From: an uncultured Slackia sp.
GTDB taxonomy: Bacteria; Actinomycetota; Coriobacteriia; Coriobacteriales; Eggerthellaceae
NCBI GenBank assembly: GCA_900553655.1
Contig: USEQ01000036.1
Span: 1 to 8,717 of the forward strand
Reading direction: 5' to 3'
Length of the DNA stretch: 8,717 nucleotides
Below, piece by piece: positions 1 through 6,103 of this stretch. Position numbers and translations under genes: made by a program. The notes under the pieces were generated by a model, which had not been told where the DNA came from, ran no database searches, and saw nothing but the letters and a program-made list of their open reading frames with translations. Position 1 is the stretch's first letter, and each line of letters opens with the position of its first letter.

Positions 1-2290
1 GAAGGTTGTGCTCGATCGCGACCACGAGGCTTCCGTACGCCGACTTGAAGTCGATATTGGCGATCGTGCGCCCGACGAAGGCCGATTTCGCCTCCACCAC
101 GAATGAGAAGCAGGTGATGTCGGGGGAGGAGGGGGAGCTGGAGAGGTAGTCCTCGAGGGATTCGCCGAGCGCCTTGTCCTCGTCGATGACGTCGTCTTTC
201 AGAAGGTGCTGCAGGTACGAATCCACCTCGTCCTCCGTGCCGACGAAGGTGAGCACGTCGCCTTCCCTGACGCAAAGCGGGTCTTCGGCGTCTGCGATCC
301 TGCGCAGCAGGTCCGGCTTGGAAAGCCGGGCGAGGGTATCTCCGGCGATCCGTCGCCCGTCCCGTTCGATGGCTATCAGGTCAAGCCCGTGCGCCATGCC
401 GAAGAGAAAGCCCGCCGAATGCTCCGTCTCTCCGGGAAGGGCGCTTTGCCCCACGATCTTCAGCATGGATTCGGGGGAGAGGGGCCGCGGCTTGGCCCGC
501 AGCATGCGGGTGGTTTCGATGCGCGTCACGTAGAGGTGCTTTTCGACCCAGTGGACGTGTTCTTCGTCGCTGAGGCTCTCTCGGCGTTCGGCGATGATGT
601 TCTCGTTCAGGTTCCGGATGAAACGCGTTTCTATTCTCAGGAAGAAGGAATGGACGGCTTTCGAGCGCGCCAGAAGCACGCTTGTCAGAACGGCGAAGAG
701 GTAGGGCCATACGGTATGGCCGATCTTCGACGCATGGACGATGTAGACGATGGCGGCGACCGAAACGAGCGTGCTGAGGAGCGCGAGCGCCAAGAGGGGG
801 AGGTGGTTGCGCCTGCTTTTGATCCAAAGCACGCTGAATTCGTTTCTACGTCCGCTTCGGACGCTGTGGAAGAGGTTGGATACGAAGGCGCTGGTAACAA
901 GAATGGATATTCCGGCGATCGCGTATCCTGCGACGAAATCGGGGGCGAATCGGGCCAGAAGGGGCCCGGCGATAGCATTGAGCGCCTCGACGGATGCGAT
1001 CGCGGCAAGCGCGATCAGGCCCACTTTGACCACCCAGCGCTTGATGTATCCCATCCAGAGCTTGGAAGAGGGGGTGGACTCTTTCGCCTTCGCCTGGGCT
1101 CTTTCGTCAATCGAGTCGAGGACGGTCTGGGGAAGCATGCGGACGATGGTCCGATACGCGGCATCGGAGCTTTTGATGTAAAAAGGCGTTGCGAGCGTGG
1201 TGAGCACCGAAACGGCCACGATGACGGGATGGAGGAAACCCTCGGTGACGCCGAGCGAGGAGCCGAGCGCTGCGATGATGAAGGAGAATTCTCCCACCTG
1301 GGCCATGCTCATGGAACATTTCACGGTGGTTCTCAGCGACTGCTTGGAGACGAGCGCTCCAAGCGATACGCAAAGAGGCATGCCCACCAGGACAAGCAGC
1401 GAGACGATGGCGATGATGGCCGCGTTGTCGGCGATGGCCTGCGGGGATATAAGCATGCCTACGGAGACGAAAAAGACCGCTCCGAAAAGATCCTTAATGG
1501 GTTTGACGAGCTTCGCTATGCGTTCGGCCTGTACGGTTCCGGCAAGGATGGAGCCCGCGAGAAACGCTCCGAGCGCGGCCGAGAACCCAATGGCGCTTGC
1601 CAGCGCGACCATGCATAGGCACAGCGCGAGAGACGCTATGAGCAGAATTTCGTCGGTGAGGAAGCTCGCGATGCGCTGAAGCGCCACGGGTACGAAGATG
1701 ACGGTCAGTACGAACCAGACGATCAGGTAGAGCGCCATGCGTCCGAGCTTTACCGAAACGGCTGCGCCGTCTATGGTGGAGAGCACCACCATGAGAAACA
1801 CGGCTGCGATATCCTGGATAACAAGCACGCCGAAAACGAGCCCTGCGAACCCTTTGTCTTTCAGGTGCAGTTCGTCGAACGTCTTCGCGATGATCGTCGT
1901 CGACGAGATGGCGATCATGCCGCCGAGAAACAGGCTCGTGAGAAGCGGCCAGCCAAGCAGGGTGCCGCACGTGAATCCTGCGACCATCATAAGCCCCATC
2001 TCGATGAGCGCCGTCAGAATGGCGGGGCGGCCTGCGGTGGCGAGCCTTGTGATACTGAATTCCAGCCCCAGGCCGAACATGAGGAAGATGACGCCTATCT
2101 CTGACCAGACGGAGATGCTTTCGGTGTCGGAGACGTCGGGAAACCATGAGATGGCGGGGCTCACCAGAAACCCCGCCAGCACGTAGCCGAGCACGAGGGG
2201 CTGTTTAAGCCTCCTGCATACGATGGTGGCAATGGCGGCCACGGCGAGGATGAGGGCGAGGTCTATGGCGAGCGGGGGAAGATTCTGCAC
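1..2290 (-). CDS. CPA2-family monovalent cation:proton antiporter with tandem TrkA-C domains (partial, 3' end off left edge)
   Basis: Membrane antiporter of the KefB/KefC-like CPA2 family, expected to exchange K+ or Na+ for H+ across the cytoplasmic membrane. The visible 763 codons start at GTG 2290, preceded by AAGGAG with a six-base spacer. Residues 1-370 form the Na/H-exchanger domain: N-terminal hydrophobic helices, SSTT at about 129-132, the helix motif VIQDIAAV with Q159-D160, a GAFLAG segment, FFVSVGM near 275 and AQVGEFSF near 332. Q-D in place of a D-D pair is typical of electroneutral K+/H+ members, so K+ is the likelier ion (inference). Residues about 417-555 add roughly four further hydrophobic helices. 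A first TrkA-C/RCK_C domain lies near 615-695 (GLDLIAIERDG, then EGDVLTFVG). A Ser/Pro linker follows, and a second TrkA-C begins near 725 and is cut by the window edge. No Rossmann-type RCK_N domain is visible. Family assignment is firm; the ion is not. Confidence 0.93.
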   Translation of the reverse strand, partial: MQNLPPLAIDLALILAVAAIATIVCRRLKQPLVLGYVLAGFLVSPAISWFPDVSDTESISVWSEIGVIFLMFGLGLEFSITRLATAGRPAILTALIEMGLMMVAGFTCGTLLGWPLLTSLFLGGMIAISSTTIIAKTFDELHLKDKGFAGLVFGVLVIQDIAAVFLMVVLSTIDGAAVSVKLGRMALYLIVWFVLTVIFVPVALQRIASFLTDEILLIASLALCLCMVALASAIGFSAALGAFLAGSILAGTVQAERIAKLVKPIKDLFGAVFFVSVGMLISPQAIADNAAIIAIVSLLVLVGMPLCVSLGALVSKQSLRTTVKCSMSMAQVGEFSFIIAALGSSLGVTEGFLHPVIVAVSVLTTLATPFYIKSSDAAYRTIVRMLPQTVLDSIDERAQAKAKESTPSSKLWMGYIKRWVVKVGLIALAAIASVEALNAIAGPLLARFAPDFVAGYAIAGISILVTSAFVSNLFHSVRSGRRNEFSVLWIKSRRNHLPLLALALLSTLVSVAAIVYIVHASKIGHTVWPYLFAVLTSVLLARSKAVHSFFLRIETRFIRNLNENIIAERRESLSDEEHVHWVEKHLYVTRIETTRMLRAKPRPLSPESMLKIVGQSALPGETEHSAGFLFGMAHGLDLIAIERDGRRIAGDTLARLSKPDLLRRIADAEDPLCVREGDVLTFVGTEDEVDSYLQHLLKDDVIDEDKALGESLEDYLSSSPSSPDITCFSFVVEAKSAFVGRTIANIDFKSAYGSLVVAIEHNL

Positions 2291-2319
2291 AGGCTTCTCC
2301 TTGATAGCGTATCCGTTCG

Positions 2320-2328
2320 ATTGTAGCA
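2320..2328 (-). promoter_or_regulatory. Extended -10 promoter of the antiporter gene
   Basis: On the minus strand TGCTACAAT lies 29 bases upstream of the GTG start. It combines a TGn extension with a five-of-six -10 box. No good -35 hexamer is visible at 16-18 bases, as expected for an extended -10 promoter. Transcription would start near 2313, giving a leader of roughly 23 bases that includes the AAGGAG ribosome-binding site. Confidence 0.5.
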
Positions 2329-2372
2329 GCCTTCGTCTGCTTTCGATGTTTTTCCGGGCGAAGGGTTCAACG

Positions 2373-2381
2373 TGGTACACT
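2373..2381 (+). promoter_or_regulatory. Extended -10 promoter of dgt
   Basis: TGGTACACT carries a TGn extension and a TACACT -10 box (four of six matches). A poor -35 candidate lies at about 2351-2356. The predicted transcription start near 2388 falls after the in-frame ATG at 2385 and before the ATG at 2418, which supports 2418 as the true dgt start. Confidence 0.4.
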
Positions 2382-2399
2382 GCGATGGCGTACATCGCA
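2381..2399. promoter_or_regulatory. Perfect 7-bp inverted repeat at the dgt transcription start
   Basis: TGCGATG at 2381-2387 and CATCGCA at 2393-2399 are exact inverted repeats around a five-base loop (GCGTA). The left arm begins on the last base of the predicted -10 box and the dyad spans the predicted start site. It could be a repressor operator or, if transcription starts earlier, a leader hairpin. No binding protein is implied by the sequence. Confidence 0.3.
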
Positions 2400-2413
2400 C
2401 GTGGAAAGGCGGC

Positions 2414-2437
2414 ATGCATGCATATCATTCGACGTGA
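2414..2437 (+). other. Seven-codon out-of-frame reading frame overlapping the dgt start
   Basis: An ATG at 2414, four bases before the dgt ATG, opens a frame reading M-H-A-Y-H-S-T then TGA at 2435-2437. Both ATGs lie in the ten-base palindrome ATGCATGCAT (2414-2423). The GGAAAGG motif ends at 2409, leaving four bases to this ATG and eight to the dgt ATG. Ribosomes would therefore favour dgt, but competition is possible. No evidence shows that it is translated. Confidence 0.15.
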
Positions 2438-3482
2438 AAACCAGGTAGAGCGCGAGCGCGCCAGTCTTTCTCAAGACGCTACGCTCTCGTGCGAAACGGA
2501 AGGGCGCGCTCGTTCCGCCGAGCCTGATTTCCTGCGCAACGAGTTTCAGCGCGACCGCGACAAGATCATTCATGCGAAGAGTTTTCGACGCCTGTCCCAC
2601 AAGACGCAGGTATTCATCGCTCCCGAGGGCGACCATTTTCGCACGCGCCTCACGCATACGCTCGAAGTGGCGCAGATCGCCCGCACGATCGCGCGTGCGC
2701 TCGGCCTGAACGAGGATTTGACCGAAGCCGTGGCCCTCGGCCATGATCTGGGACATACCCCCTTCGGCCATACCGGCGAGGAGGCTCTTGCGGCGGCCAT
2801 AGGAAAGCATCGGGGAATTCCGACGGACGATCGGCGCGTGGCGGATCTGTACAGGCACAACGTTCAAAGCCTGCGCGTAGTGGAGTTCGTGGAAAACGAA
2901 GGCAGGGGTCTCAATCTCACCTCTGAAGTTCGCGACGGCATCGTCTGTCACACAGGTCCCGTGCGCGCGGAAACGCTCGAGGGGCGCATTGTGGCTGTGG
3001 CCGATCGGATCGCCTACGTCAACCACGATATCGACGATGCGATTCGCGCGGGCATTCTCGAAGAGAAAGACCTGCCAGAAAGCACCCATGCGGTGCTCGG
3101 ATCCGACCACTCGGCGCGCATCGAGACGCTCGTCACGGATGCGGTCGTGGCCTCTGCGGCGGCGGGCGATATCCAACTGAGCGATTCGGCCTTCGCGGCC
3201 ATGGGGGAGTTACGCGAGTTCCTCTTCGATTCCGTCTATAAAAGCGAGCCTGTTCTGCGCGAAGTGGCCAAGGCCCAGCATCTGATTGCCGAGCTGTTCG
3301 ATTATTTCGTATCGCATCCCGAAGCGGTTCCGGAGGAATGCCTTGTCGTCGCCGAAGGCGATACCGTGCGCGCGGTGACCGACTACATCGCGGGCATGAC
3401 CGACCGCTATGCCACCAGAATCTACCAGGACCTCTTTATTCCTCAGCCCGCCTTTTTCTCGCCTGCTTGCAAAAGCGTCTAG
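2418..3482 (+). CDS. dgt: Deoxyguanosinetriphosphate triphosphohydrolase-like protein (dNTPase)
   Basis: Cytoplasmic HD-domain enzyme that hydrolyses dGTP or other dNTPs to deoxynucleoside plus tripolyphosphate, so it affects dNTP pools. It has 354 residues from ATG 2418, with GGAAAGG eight bases upstream. The N-terminal block FQRDRDKI...SFRRLSHKTQVF (about 43-66) is the family hallmark. The metal-binding HD set is present: H80 in RLTHTLEV, H109-D110 in GHDLGHTPFGH and D196 in VAVADRIAYVNHD. The length suits the shorter Dgt-like type found in actinobacteria rather than the roughly 500-residue E. coli enzyme, so substrate preference may be broader than dGTP (inference). The reading frame is open back to 2223, with in-frame ATGs including 2385, but these lack a ribosome-binding site and lie before the predicted transcript start. 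It is divergent from the antiporter gene and 34 bases ahead of azlC. Confidence 0.96.
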   Translation: MHIIRRENQVERERASLSQDATLSCETEGRARSAEPDFLRNEFQRDRDKIIHAKSFRRLSHKTQVFIAPEGDHFRTRLTHTLEVAQIARTIARALGLNEDLTEAVALGHDLGHTPFGHTGEEALAAAIGKHRGIPTDDRRVADLYRHNVQSLRVVEFVENEGRGLNLTSEVRDGIVCHTGPVRAETLEGRIVAVADRIAYVNHDIDDAIRAGILEEKDLPESTHAVLGSDHSARIETLVTDAVVASAAAGDIQLSDSAFAAMGELREFLFDSVYKSEPVLREVAKAQHLIAELFDYFVSHPEAVPEECLVVAEGDTVRAVTDYIAGMTDRYATRIYQDLFIPQPAFFSPACKSV

Positions 3483-3507
3483 AAAAGCGGGGTCTTCTTC
3501 GTATAAT
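3480..3507 (+). promoter_or_regulatory. Promoter-like sequence immediately before azlC
   Basis: A consensus TATAAT lies at 3502-3507, with TAGAAA (four of six -35 matches) at 3480-3485 and a 16-base spacer. The azlC ATG at 3517 is only nine bases beyond the -10 box. Transcription from here would start almost at the start codon and give a leaderless message. Confidence 0.45.
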
Positions 3508-3516
3508 AGGGCAACT

Positions 3517-4227
3517 ATGAATACATCGATCGTGCAAGAATCCTTCAAAACGGCCGCGCCTATCATGGCGGGCTACGTCGTTCTCGGGCTTCCTTGCGGC
3601 ATCCTTTGCGCTGCCGCCGGCATGGAGGTCTGGATGGTCGCGCTCATGTGCGCCCTGTTTTATTCGGGGGCGGGTCAGTACATGATTCCCAACATGTACA
3701 TGGCGGGCAATCCGCTCACCGCCATCATCGCAAGCGTGTCTCTGGTCAATACGCGCCAGATGCTCTATGGCGCCTCGCTCTCGCAGTTCTGCGGCACGTG
3801 CCGTAAACGCCTGGCATTCATATTCGGAGCCACGGTCACCGATGAAAGCTTCGGCGTGAACCTTGCCAACTTCTTCAACGGCAACTGGTCGGTCGGCAAG
3901 GCGTTGGGCGTGAATCTGTTCTCCCAGTCCACCTGGCTGCTTTCCAACGTGGCGGGCGCCGTGGTGGGTTCCGCGATTTCTCTTCCGACGGCTCTGGCCT
4001 CGTTTGCTATGACGGCGCTGTTCATCTGCCTTTTATGCATGCAGAAAATCTCTCGCGCGAACCTCGTCGCGGCGGGAAGCGCGTTTCTCGGCGTCGTAAT
4101 CTGCAAATGCATCGGCCTTTCCGGTCCTGCCATTTTGATCGGGGCTTTGATTGGCATCGGTGCCGCGCTTGCGTTCAGCCTCAAGATGGAAGAGCCGGGC
4201 GATTCCGATATCAGGATGGGAGCATAG
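3517..4227 (+). CDS. azlC: AzlC family branched-chain amino acid exporter, large subunit
   Basis: Integral membrane subunit of the two-component AzlC/AzlD (LIV-E class) exporter, which in characterised members removes branched-chain amino acids or analogues such as 4-azaleucine. It has 236 residues, close to the usual AzlC size. Family signatures in order are an N-terminal GLPCGILCAAAGM helix region, LFYSGAGQYM, the LVNTRQMLYGASL segment and TDESFGVN. Several hydrophobic helices follow, with small-residue helices near the C-terminus. The frame is open upstream to 3409, but ATG 3517 is chosen because it begins the conserved N-terminus and avoids a 71-base overlap with dgt. Only a weak AGGG lies five bases upstream. 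azlD follows after one base, so the two subunits are surely co-expressed. The transported substrate cannot be read from the sequence. Confidence 0.92.
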   Translation: MNTSIVQESFKTAAPIMAGYVVLGLPCGILCAAAGMEVWMVALMCALFYSGAGQYMIPNMYMAGNPLTAIIASVSLVNTRQMLYGASLSQFCGTCRKRLAFIFGATVTDESFGVNLANFFNGNWSVGKALGVNLFSQSTWLLSNVAGAVVGSAISLPTALASFAMTALFICLLCMQKISRANLVAAGSAFLGVVICKCIGLSGPAILIGALIGIGAALAFSLKMEEPGDSDIRMGA

Positions 4228-4228
4228 C

Positions 4229-4567
4229 GTGTCTATTTCCGACTTCTTCATCGTATTCGTCTCTTGCGCGCTCACCATGCTGGCCTGTCGTGTCCTTCCC
4301 GTATTCCTGCTGAAGGGCAAGAAGCTTCCCGAGACCATGGTTCGCGCTCTGAACTTCATCCCGCCTGCAGCATTTGCGGCTCTGGTTGCCAATGACCTGT
4401 TCGATCCTGCGAAGATTTCGTCGGGCGATGTCTGGTCGTGGCTTGCGCCGCTTATCGCTGCGCTCATTACCATGGGCGTCGGGCTGAAGACGAAATCCCT
4501 CGCGTGGTGCATTCTCGTAGGCGTGTGCTCTCTCGCCGTTCTCATGTACGGTCCCGCGCTCGTGTAG
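4229..4567 (+). CDS. azlD: AzlD family branched-chain amino acid exporter, small subunit
   Basis: Small membrane partner of AzlC. It has 112 residues from GTG 4229, with GGGAG at 4218-4222 and a six-base spacer. This start leaves one base after the azlC stop and begins directly before the first hydrophobic helix. The order matches AzlD: helix 1 ending in CRVLPVFLL, a basic loop KGKKLPETMVRAL, then NFIPPAAFAALVANDLF, then two more hydrophobic segments (WLAPLIAALITMGVG and AWCILVGVCSLAVLMYG). The length is typical for the family (about 100-115 residues). The frame is open upstream to 4151 inside azlC, but that extension is charged, overlaps azlC and is not family-like. Its identity is reinforced by the azlC neighbour. 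Confidence 0.9.
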   Translation: MSISDFFIVFVSCALTMLACRVLPVFLLKGKKLPETMVRALNFIPPAAFAALVANDLFDPAKISSGDVWSWLAPLIAALITMGVGLKTKSLAWCILVGVCSLAVLMYGPALV

Positions 4568-4578
4568 TTCACCTTGCA

Positions 4579-4596
4579 CCCGTATCGCGGGCTTTT
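4579..4596 (+). promoter_or_regulatory. Short hairpin plus TTTT between azlD and coaC
   Basis: CCCGT (4579-4583) can pair with GCGGG (4587-4591), including one G-U pair, around a three-base loop; C then TTTT follows. The stem is too short for a confident terminator. A closely similar arrangement lies ahead of mfd. It may be a weak terminator or attenuator between azlD and coaC, or chance. Confidence 0.25.
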
Positions 4597-4610
4597 GAAA
4601 GGAATAGCAT

Positions 4611-5147
4611 ATGAAAAAGGTTCTTTTGGCCGTTTCGGGCGGCATTGCGGTCTATAAGGCGTGCGACATCGTGAGCAAGCTTACGAAACGCAACGTCGAC
4701 GTGCAGGTGATCATGACCGAGAACGCGACGAAGTTCGTCACGCCTCTGACATTCGAGGCCTTGTCCAAGCATATGGTGTTCACCGACACCTTCGATTATT
4801 CCTATGATGCCTCTATCAAGCACATTTCCCTGGCGCAGGAGGCCGACTTGTTCTGCGTGGCTCCTGCTACGGCGAACATCATGGCGAAGATGGCTCACGG
4901 CATCGCCGACGATATGGTGTCTTCGACGTTTCTCGCGGCGACGTGCCCTGTGCTGGTATGTCCCGCCATGAACACCAACATGTACGAAAACGCCGCTACG
5001 CAGGCGAACTTGCGTACTCTCGAAGAGCGCGGCATGAAGATTGTCGGGCCTGGCGTGGGCAAGCTCGCCTGCGGCGATGTGGCCAAGGGCGTTCTGGCTC
5101 CGGTCGACGACATCGTGGACGCCATCATGGATGCCTTGGGGCGCTAG
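4611..5147 (+). CDS. coaC: Phosphopantothenoylcysteine decarboxylase, standalone
   Basis: FMN-dependent cytoplasmic enzyme that decarboxylates 4'-phosphopantothenoylcysteine to 4'-phosphopantetheine in coenzyme A synthesis. It has 178 residues from ATG 4611, with GAAAGGAA six bases upstream. The flavoprotein fold starts with LLAVSGGIAVYKA. The catalytic His is H71 in IKHISLA, followed by the APATANIMAKMAHGIADD flavin-site segment. The substrate motif PAMN gives N121 and the active-site Cys is C154 in KLACG. These sit at a constant offset of four from E. coli H75, N125 and C158. The protein ends right after this domain, so the CoaB synthetase half of the bifunctional CoaBC is absent, and no CoaB remnant follows the stop. 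After LACG the sequence is GDVAKGVLAP instead of the GxGR(M/L) of CoaBC, which I recall as typical of standalone CoaC. UbiX was considered, but PAMN and LACG exclude it. Confidence 0.93.
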   Translation: MKKVLLAVSGGIAVYKACDIVSKLTKRNVDVQVIMTENATKFVTPLTFEALSKHMVFTDTFDYSYDASIKHISLAQEADLFCVAPATANIMAKMAHGIADDMVSSTFLAATCPVLVCPAMNTNMYENAATQANLRTLEERGMKIVGPGVGKLACGDVAKGVLAPVDDIVDAIMDALGR

Positions 5148-5174
5148 CCTGTCTATCCGTGGAAGGTTTTAAAG

Positions 5175-5208
5175 AAAGAGCGCGCAAGCCCGGGGCTGCG
5201 CGCTCTTT
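5175..5208. terminator. Bidirectional terminator between convergent coaC and nth
   Basis: A perfect 12-bp inverted repeat: AAAGAGCGCGCA at 5175-5186 pairs with TGCGCGCTCTTT at 5197-5208, with a ten-base G+C-rich loop. It lies between the ends of two convergent genes. On the minus strand the stem is followed by CTTTAAAA, a usable T-rich tail for nth. On the plus strand the arm ends in TTT, then GCATTG, so termination of coaC relies on a shorter U run. Confidence 0.85.
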
Positions 5209-5242
5209 GCATTGCGGGGGCCGCTCGTTTCGCGGACGGTTT

Positions 5243-5905
5243 CTACTTCGCTTTTCCGCAGCTCGGGCATAGGTCGCAGATCAGGCATGTTTCGCATTTA
5301 GGATTGCGTGCGCTGCAGAATTCGCGTCCGAAGTGCACCCATTGATGGTTGATGAACAGCCAGTCGCGCTGCGGATAGATTTTCAGCAGCTTCTCCTCGG
5401 TCTTCTGCGGCGTGTCGTCGTTGCGCGTCGCGAATCCGAGCCTGTGCGCTATGCGAAACACGTGCGTGTCGACGGCAATGCCCTGCGGGTTGCGAAAGGC
5501 CTGGCACATGACGACGTTGGCGGTCTTGCGGCCGACGCCGGGAAGCGTCTGCAGGGCGTCGATGTCGTTGGGGATGGTTCCGCCGAAATCCGCAAGCACG
5601 GTCTGCGCGCATGCCACGATGTTTTTCGCCTTCGAACGGAAAAATCCGAGCGGATGAATGATCGCTTCTACGTCTTCCACGCGGGCGTGGGCCATTGCTT
5701 CCGGGGTTCCGAAGCGCGAGAAAAGCTCCGGGGTCACTTTGTTTACGGCGGCGTCCGTGCACTGTGCCGAAAGAATTACCGCGATGGTGAGCGTGAATGG
5801 GTCTTCGTGATCGAGGGAGCATTCGCCCTCGCCGTAATATTCGTAGAGGCGGCGTTCTATCTCTGCCGCTCGTTCTCGTTTCTGGGTCAGGTTTTCGCGT
5901 GGCAT
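5243..5905 (-). CDS. nth: Endonuclease III (DNA glycosylase/AP lyase)
   Basis: Base excision repair enzyme that removes oxidised pyrimidines and cleaves the abasic site by beta-elimination. It has 220 residues from ATG 5905, with AAGGAT six bases upstream, close to E. coli Nth (211). The helix-hairpin-helix is LPGVGRKTANVV with catalytic K127 (E. coli K120). The catalytic aspartate is D146 in AVDTHVFRIAHRLG (E. coli D138). The iron-sulfur cluster cysteines C197, C204, C207 and C213 keep the exact C-x6-C-x2-C-x5-C spacing. Further cysteines at 210 and 216 are extra. The frame is open far upstream to 6916 on this strand, but that extension is antisense to mfd and is not family-like. The gene is convergent with coaC and divergent from mfd, another DNA repair gene. 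Confidence 0.97.
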   Translation of the reverse strand: MPRENLTQKRERAAEIERRLYEYYGEGECSLDHEDPFTLTIAVILSAQCTDAAVNKVTPELFSRFGTPEAMAHARVEDVEAIIHPLGFFRSKAKNIVACAQTVLADFGGTIPNDIDALQTLPGVGRKTANVVMCQAFRNPQGIAVDTHVFRIAHRLGFATRNDDTPQKTEEKLLKIYPQRDWLFINHQWVHFGREFCSARNPKCETCLICDLCPSCGKAK

Positions 5906-5936
5906 GGGCGCATCCTTCGTACGGTGGTTTGACGGC

Positions 5937-5942
5937 ATTGTA
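5937..5942 (-). promoter_or_regulatory. -10 box of the nth promoter
   Basis: TACAAT on the minus strand lies 31 bases before the nth ATG, placing the transcription start near 5930 with a leader of about 25 bases that includes AAGGAT. No TGn extension and no clear -35 are visible, so this call is weaker than that for the antiporter. Confidence 0.4.
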
Positions 5943-6006
5943 GCCCAAGACGGGTTCGTGGGTTCTTCGAGAATGTGCGCAGCATCGCAGAATGCGAACA
6001 ATCGTT

Positions 6007-6015
6007 TGCTACAAT
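6007..6015 (+). promoter_or_regulatory. Extended -10 promoter of mfd
   Basis: TGCTACAAT is identical over nine bases to the extended -10 of the antiporter gene. Transcription would start near 6022 and give a leader of about 82 bases before ATG 6104. A second candidate closer to the gene pairs TTGTCG (6045-6050) with TATGCT (6069-6074) at an 18-base spacer and would give a leader of about 23 bases. The two cannot be ranked firmly from sequence alone. Confidence 0.45.
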
Positions 6016-6063
6016 TCGGATAGATTCCGGTCGCTTGTGCGGCCTTGTCGTGTTTGTCTTTCC

Positions 6064-6086
6064 GCCCGTATGCTGCGCGGGCTTTT
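6064..6086 (+). promoter_or_regulatory. Hairpin plus TTTT in the mfd leader
   Basis: GCCCGT (6064-6069) can pair with GCGGGC (6077-6082), including one G-U pair, around a seven-base loop, with TTTT directly after. It sits seven bases before the GGAGGAA ribosome-binding site. If mfd is transcribed from 6022, the element lies inside the leader and looks like a short intrinsic terminator or attenuator. It resembles the element ahead of coaC. Confidence 0.3.
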
Positions 6087-6103
6087 GGTTCATGGAGGAA
6101 TGT

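Noticed and set aside
206..1618. A 470-codon plus-strand open frame antisense to the antiporter gene.
   Set aside because: It is in codon-for-codon register with the antiporter. It stays open because the antiporter rarely uses TTA, CTA or TCA. The product is full of charged residues, Gly, Arg and Asp with no recognisable domain, as expected for the complement of a hydrophobic protein.
2223..2417. An upstream start for dgt at 2223 or 2385.
   Set aside because: It would run back into the antiporter gene and across the predicted promoter. Neither ATG has a ribosome-binding site, and the family N-terminus fits the 2418 start.
3471..3489. Direct repeat AAAAGCG-TCTAG-AAAAGCG at the end of dgt.
   Set aside because: Two seven-base copies in short, partly coding sequence are likely chance, with no further copies seen nearby.
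3409..3516. An upstream start for azlC at 3409.
   Set aside because: It would overlap the end of dgt, adds a non-hydrophobic Ser/Arg-rich stretch, and lies before the promoter-like TATAAT. The AzlC N-terminus begins at 3517.
4611..5147. Assignment of this flavoprotein as the flavin prenyltransferase UbiX.
   Set aside because: The PAMN motif, the His in IKHISLA and the LACG cysteine at the E. coli CoaC spacing identify the phosphopantothenoylcysteine decarboxylase family instead.
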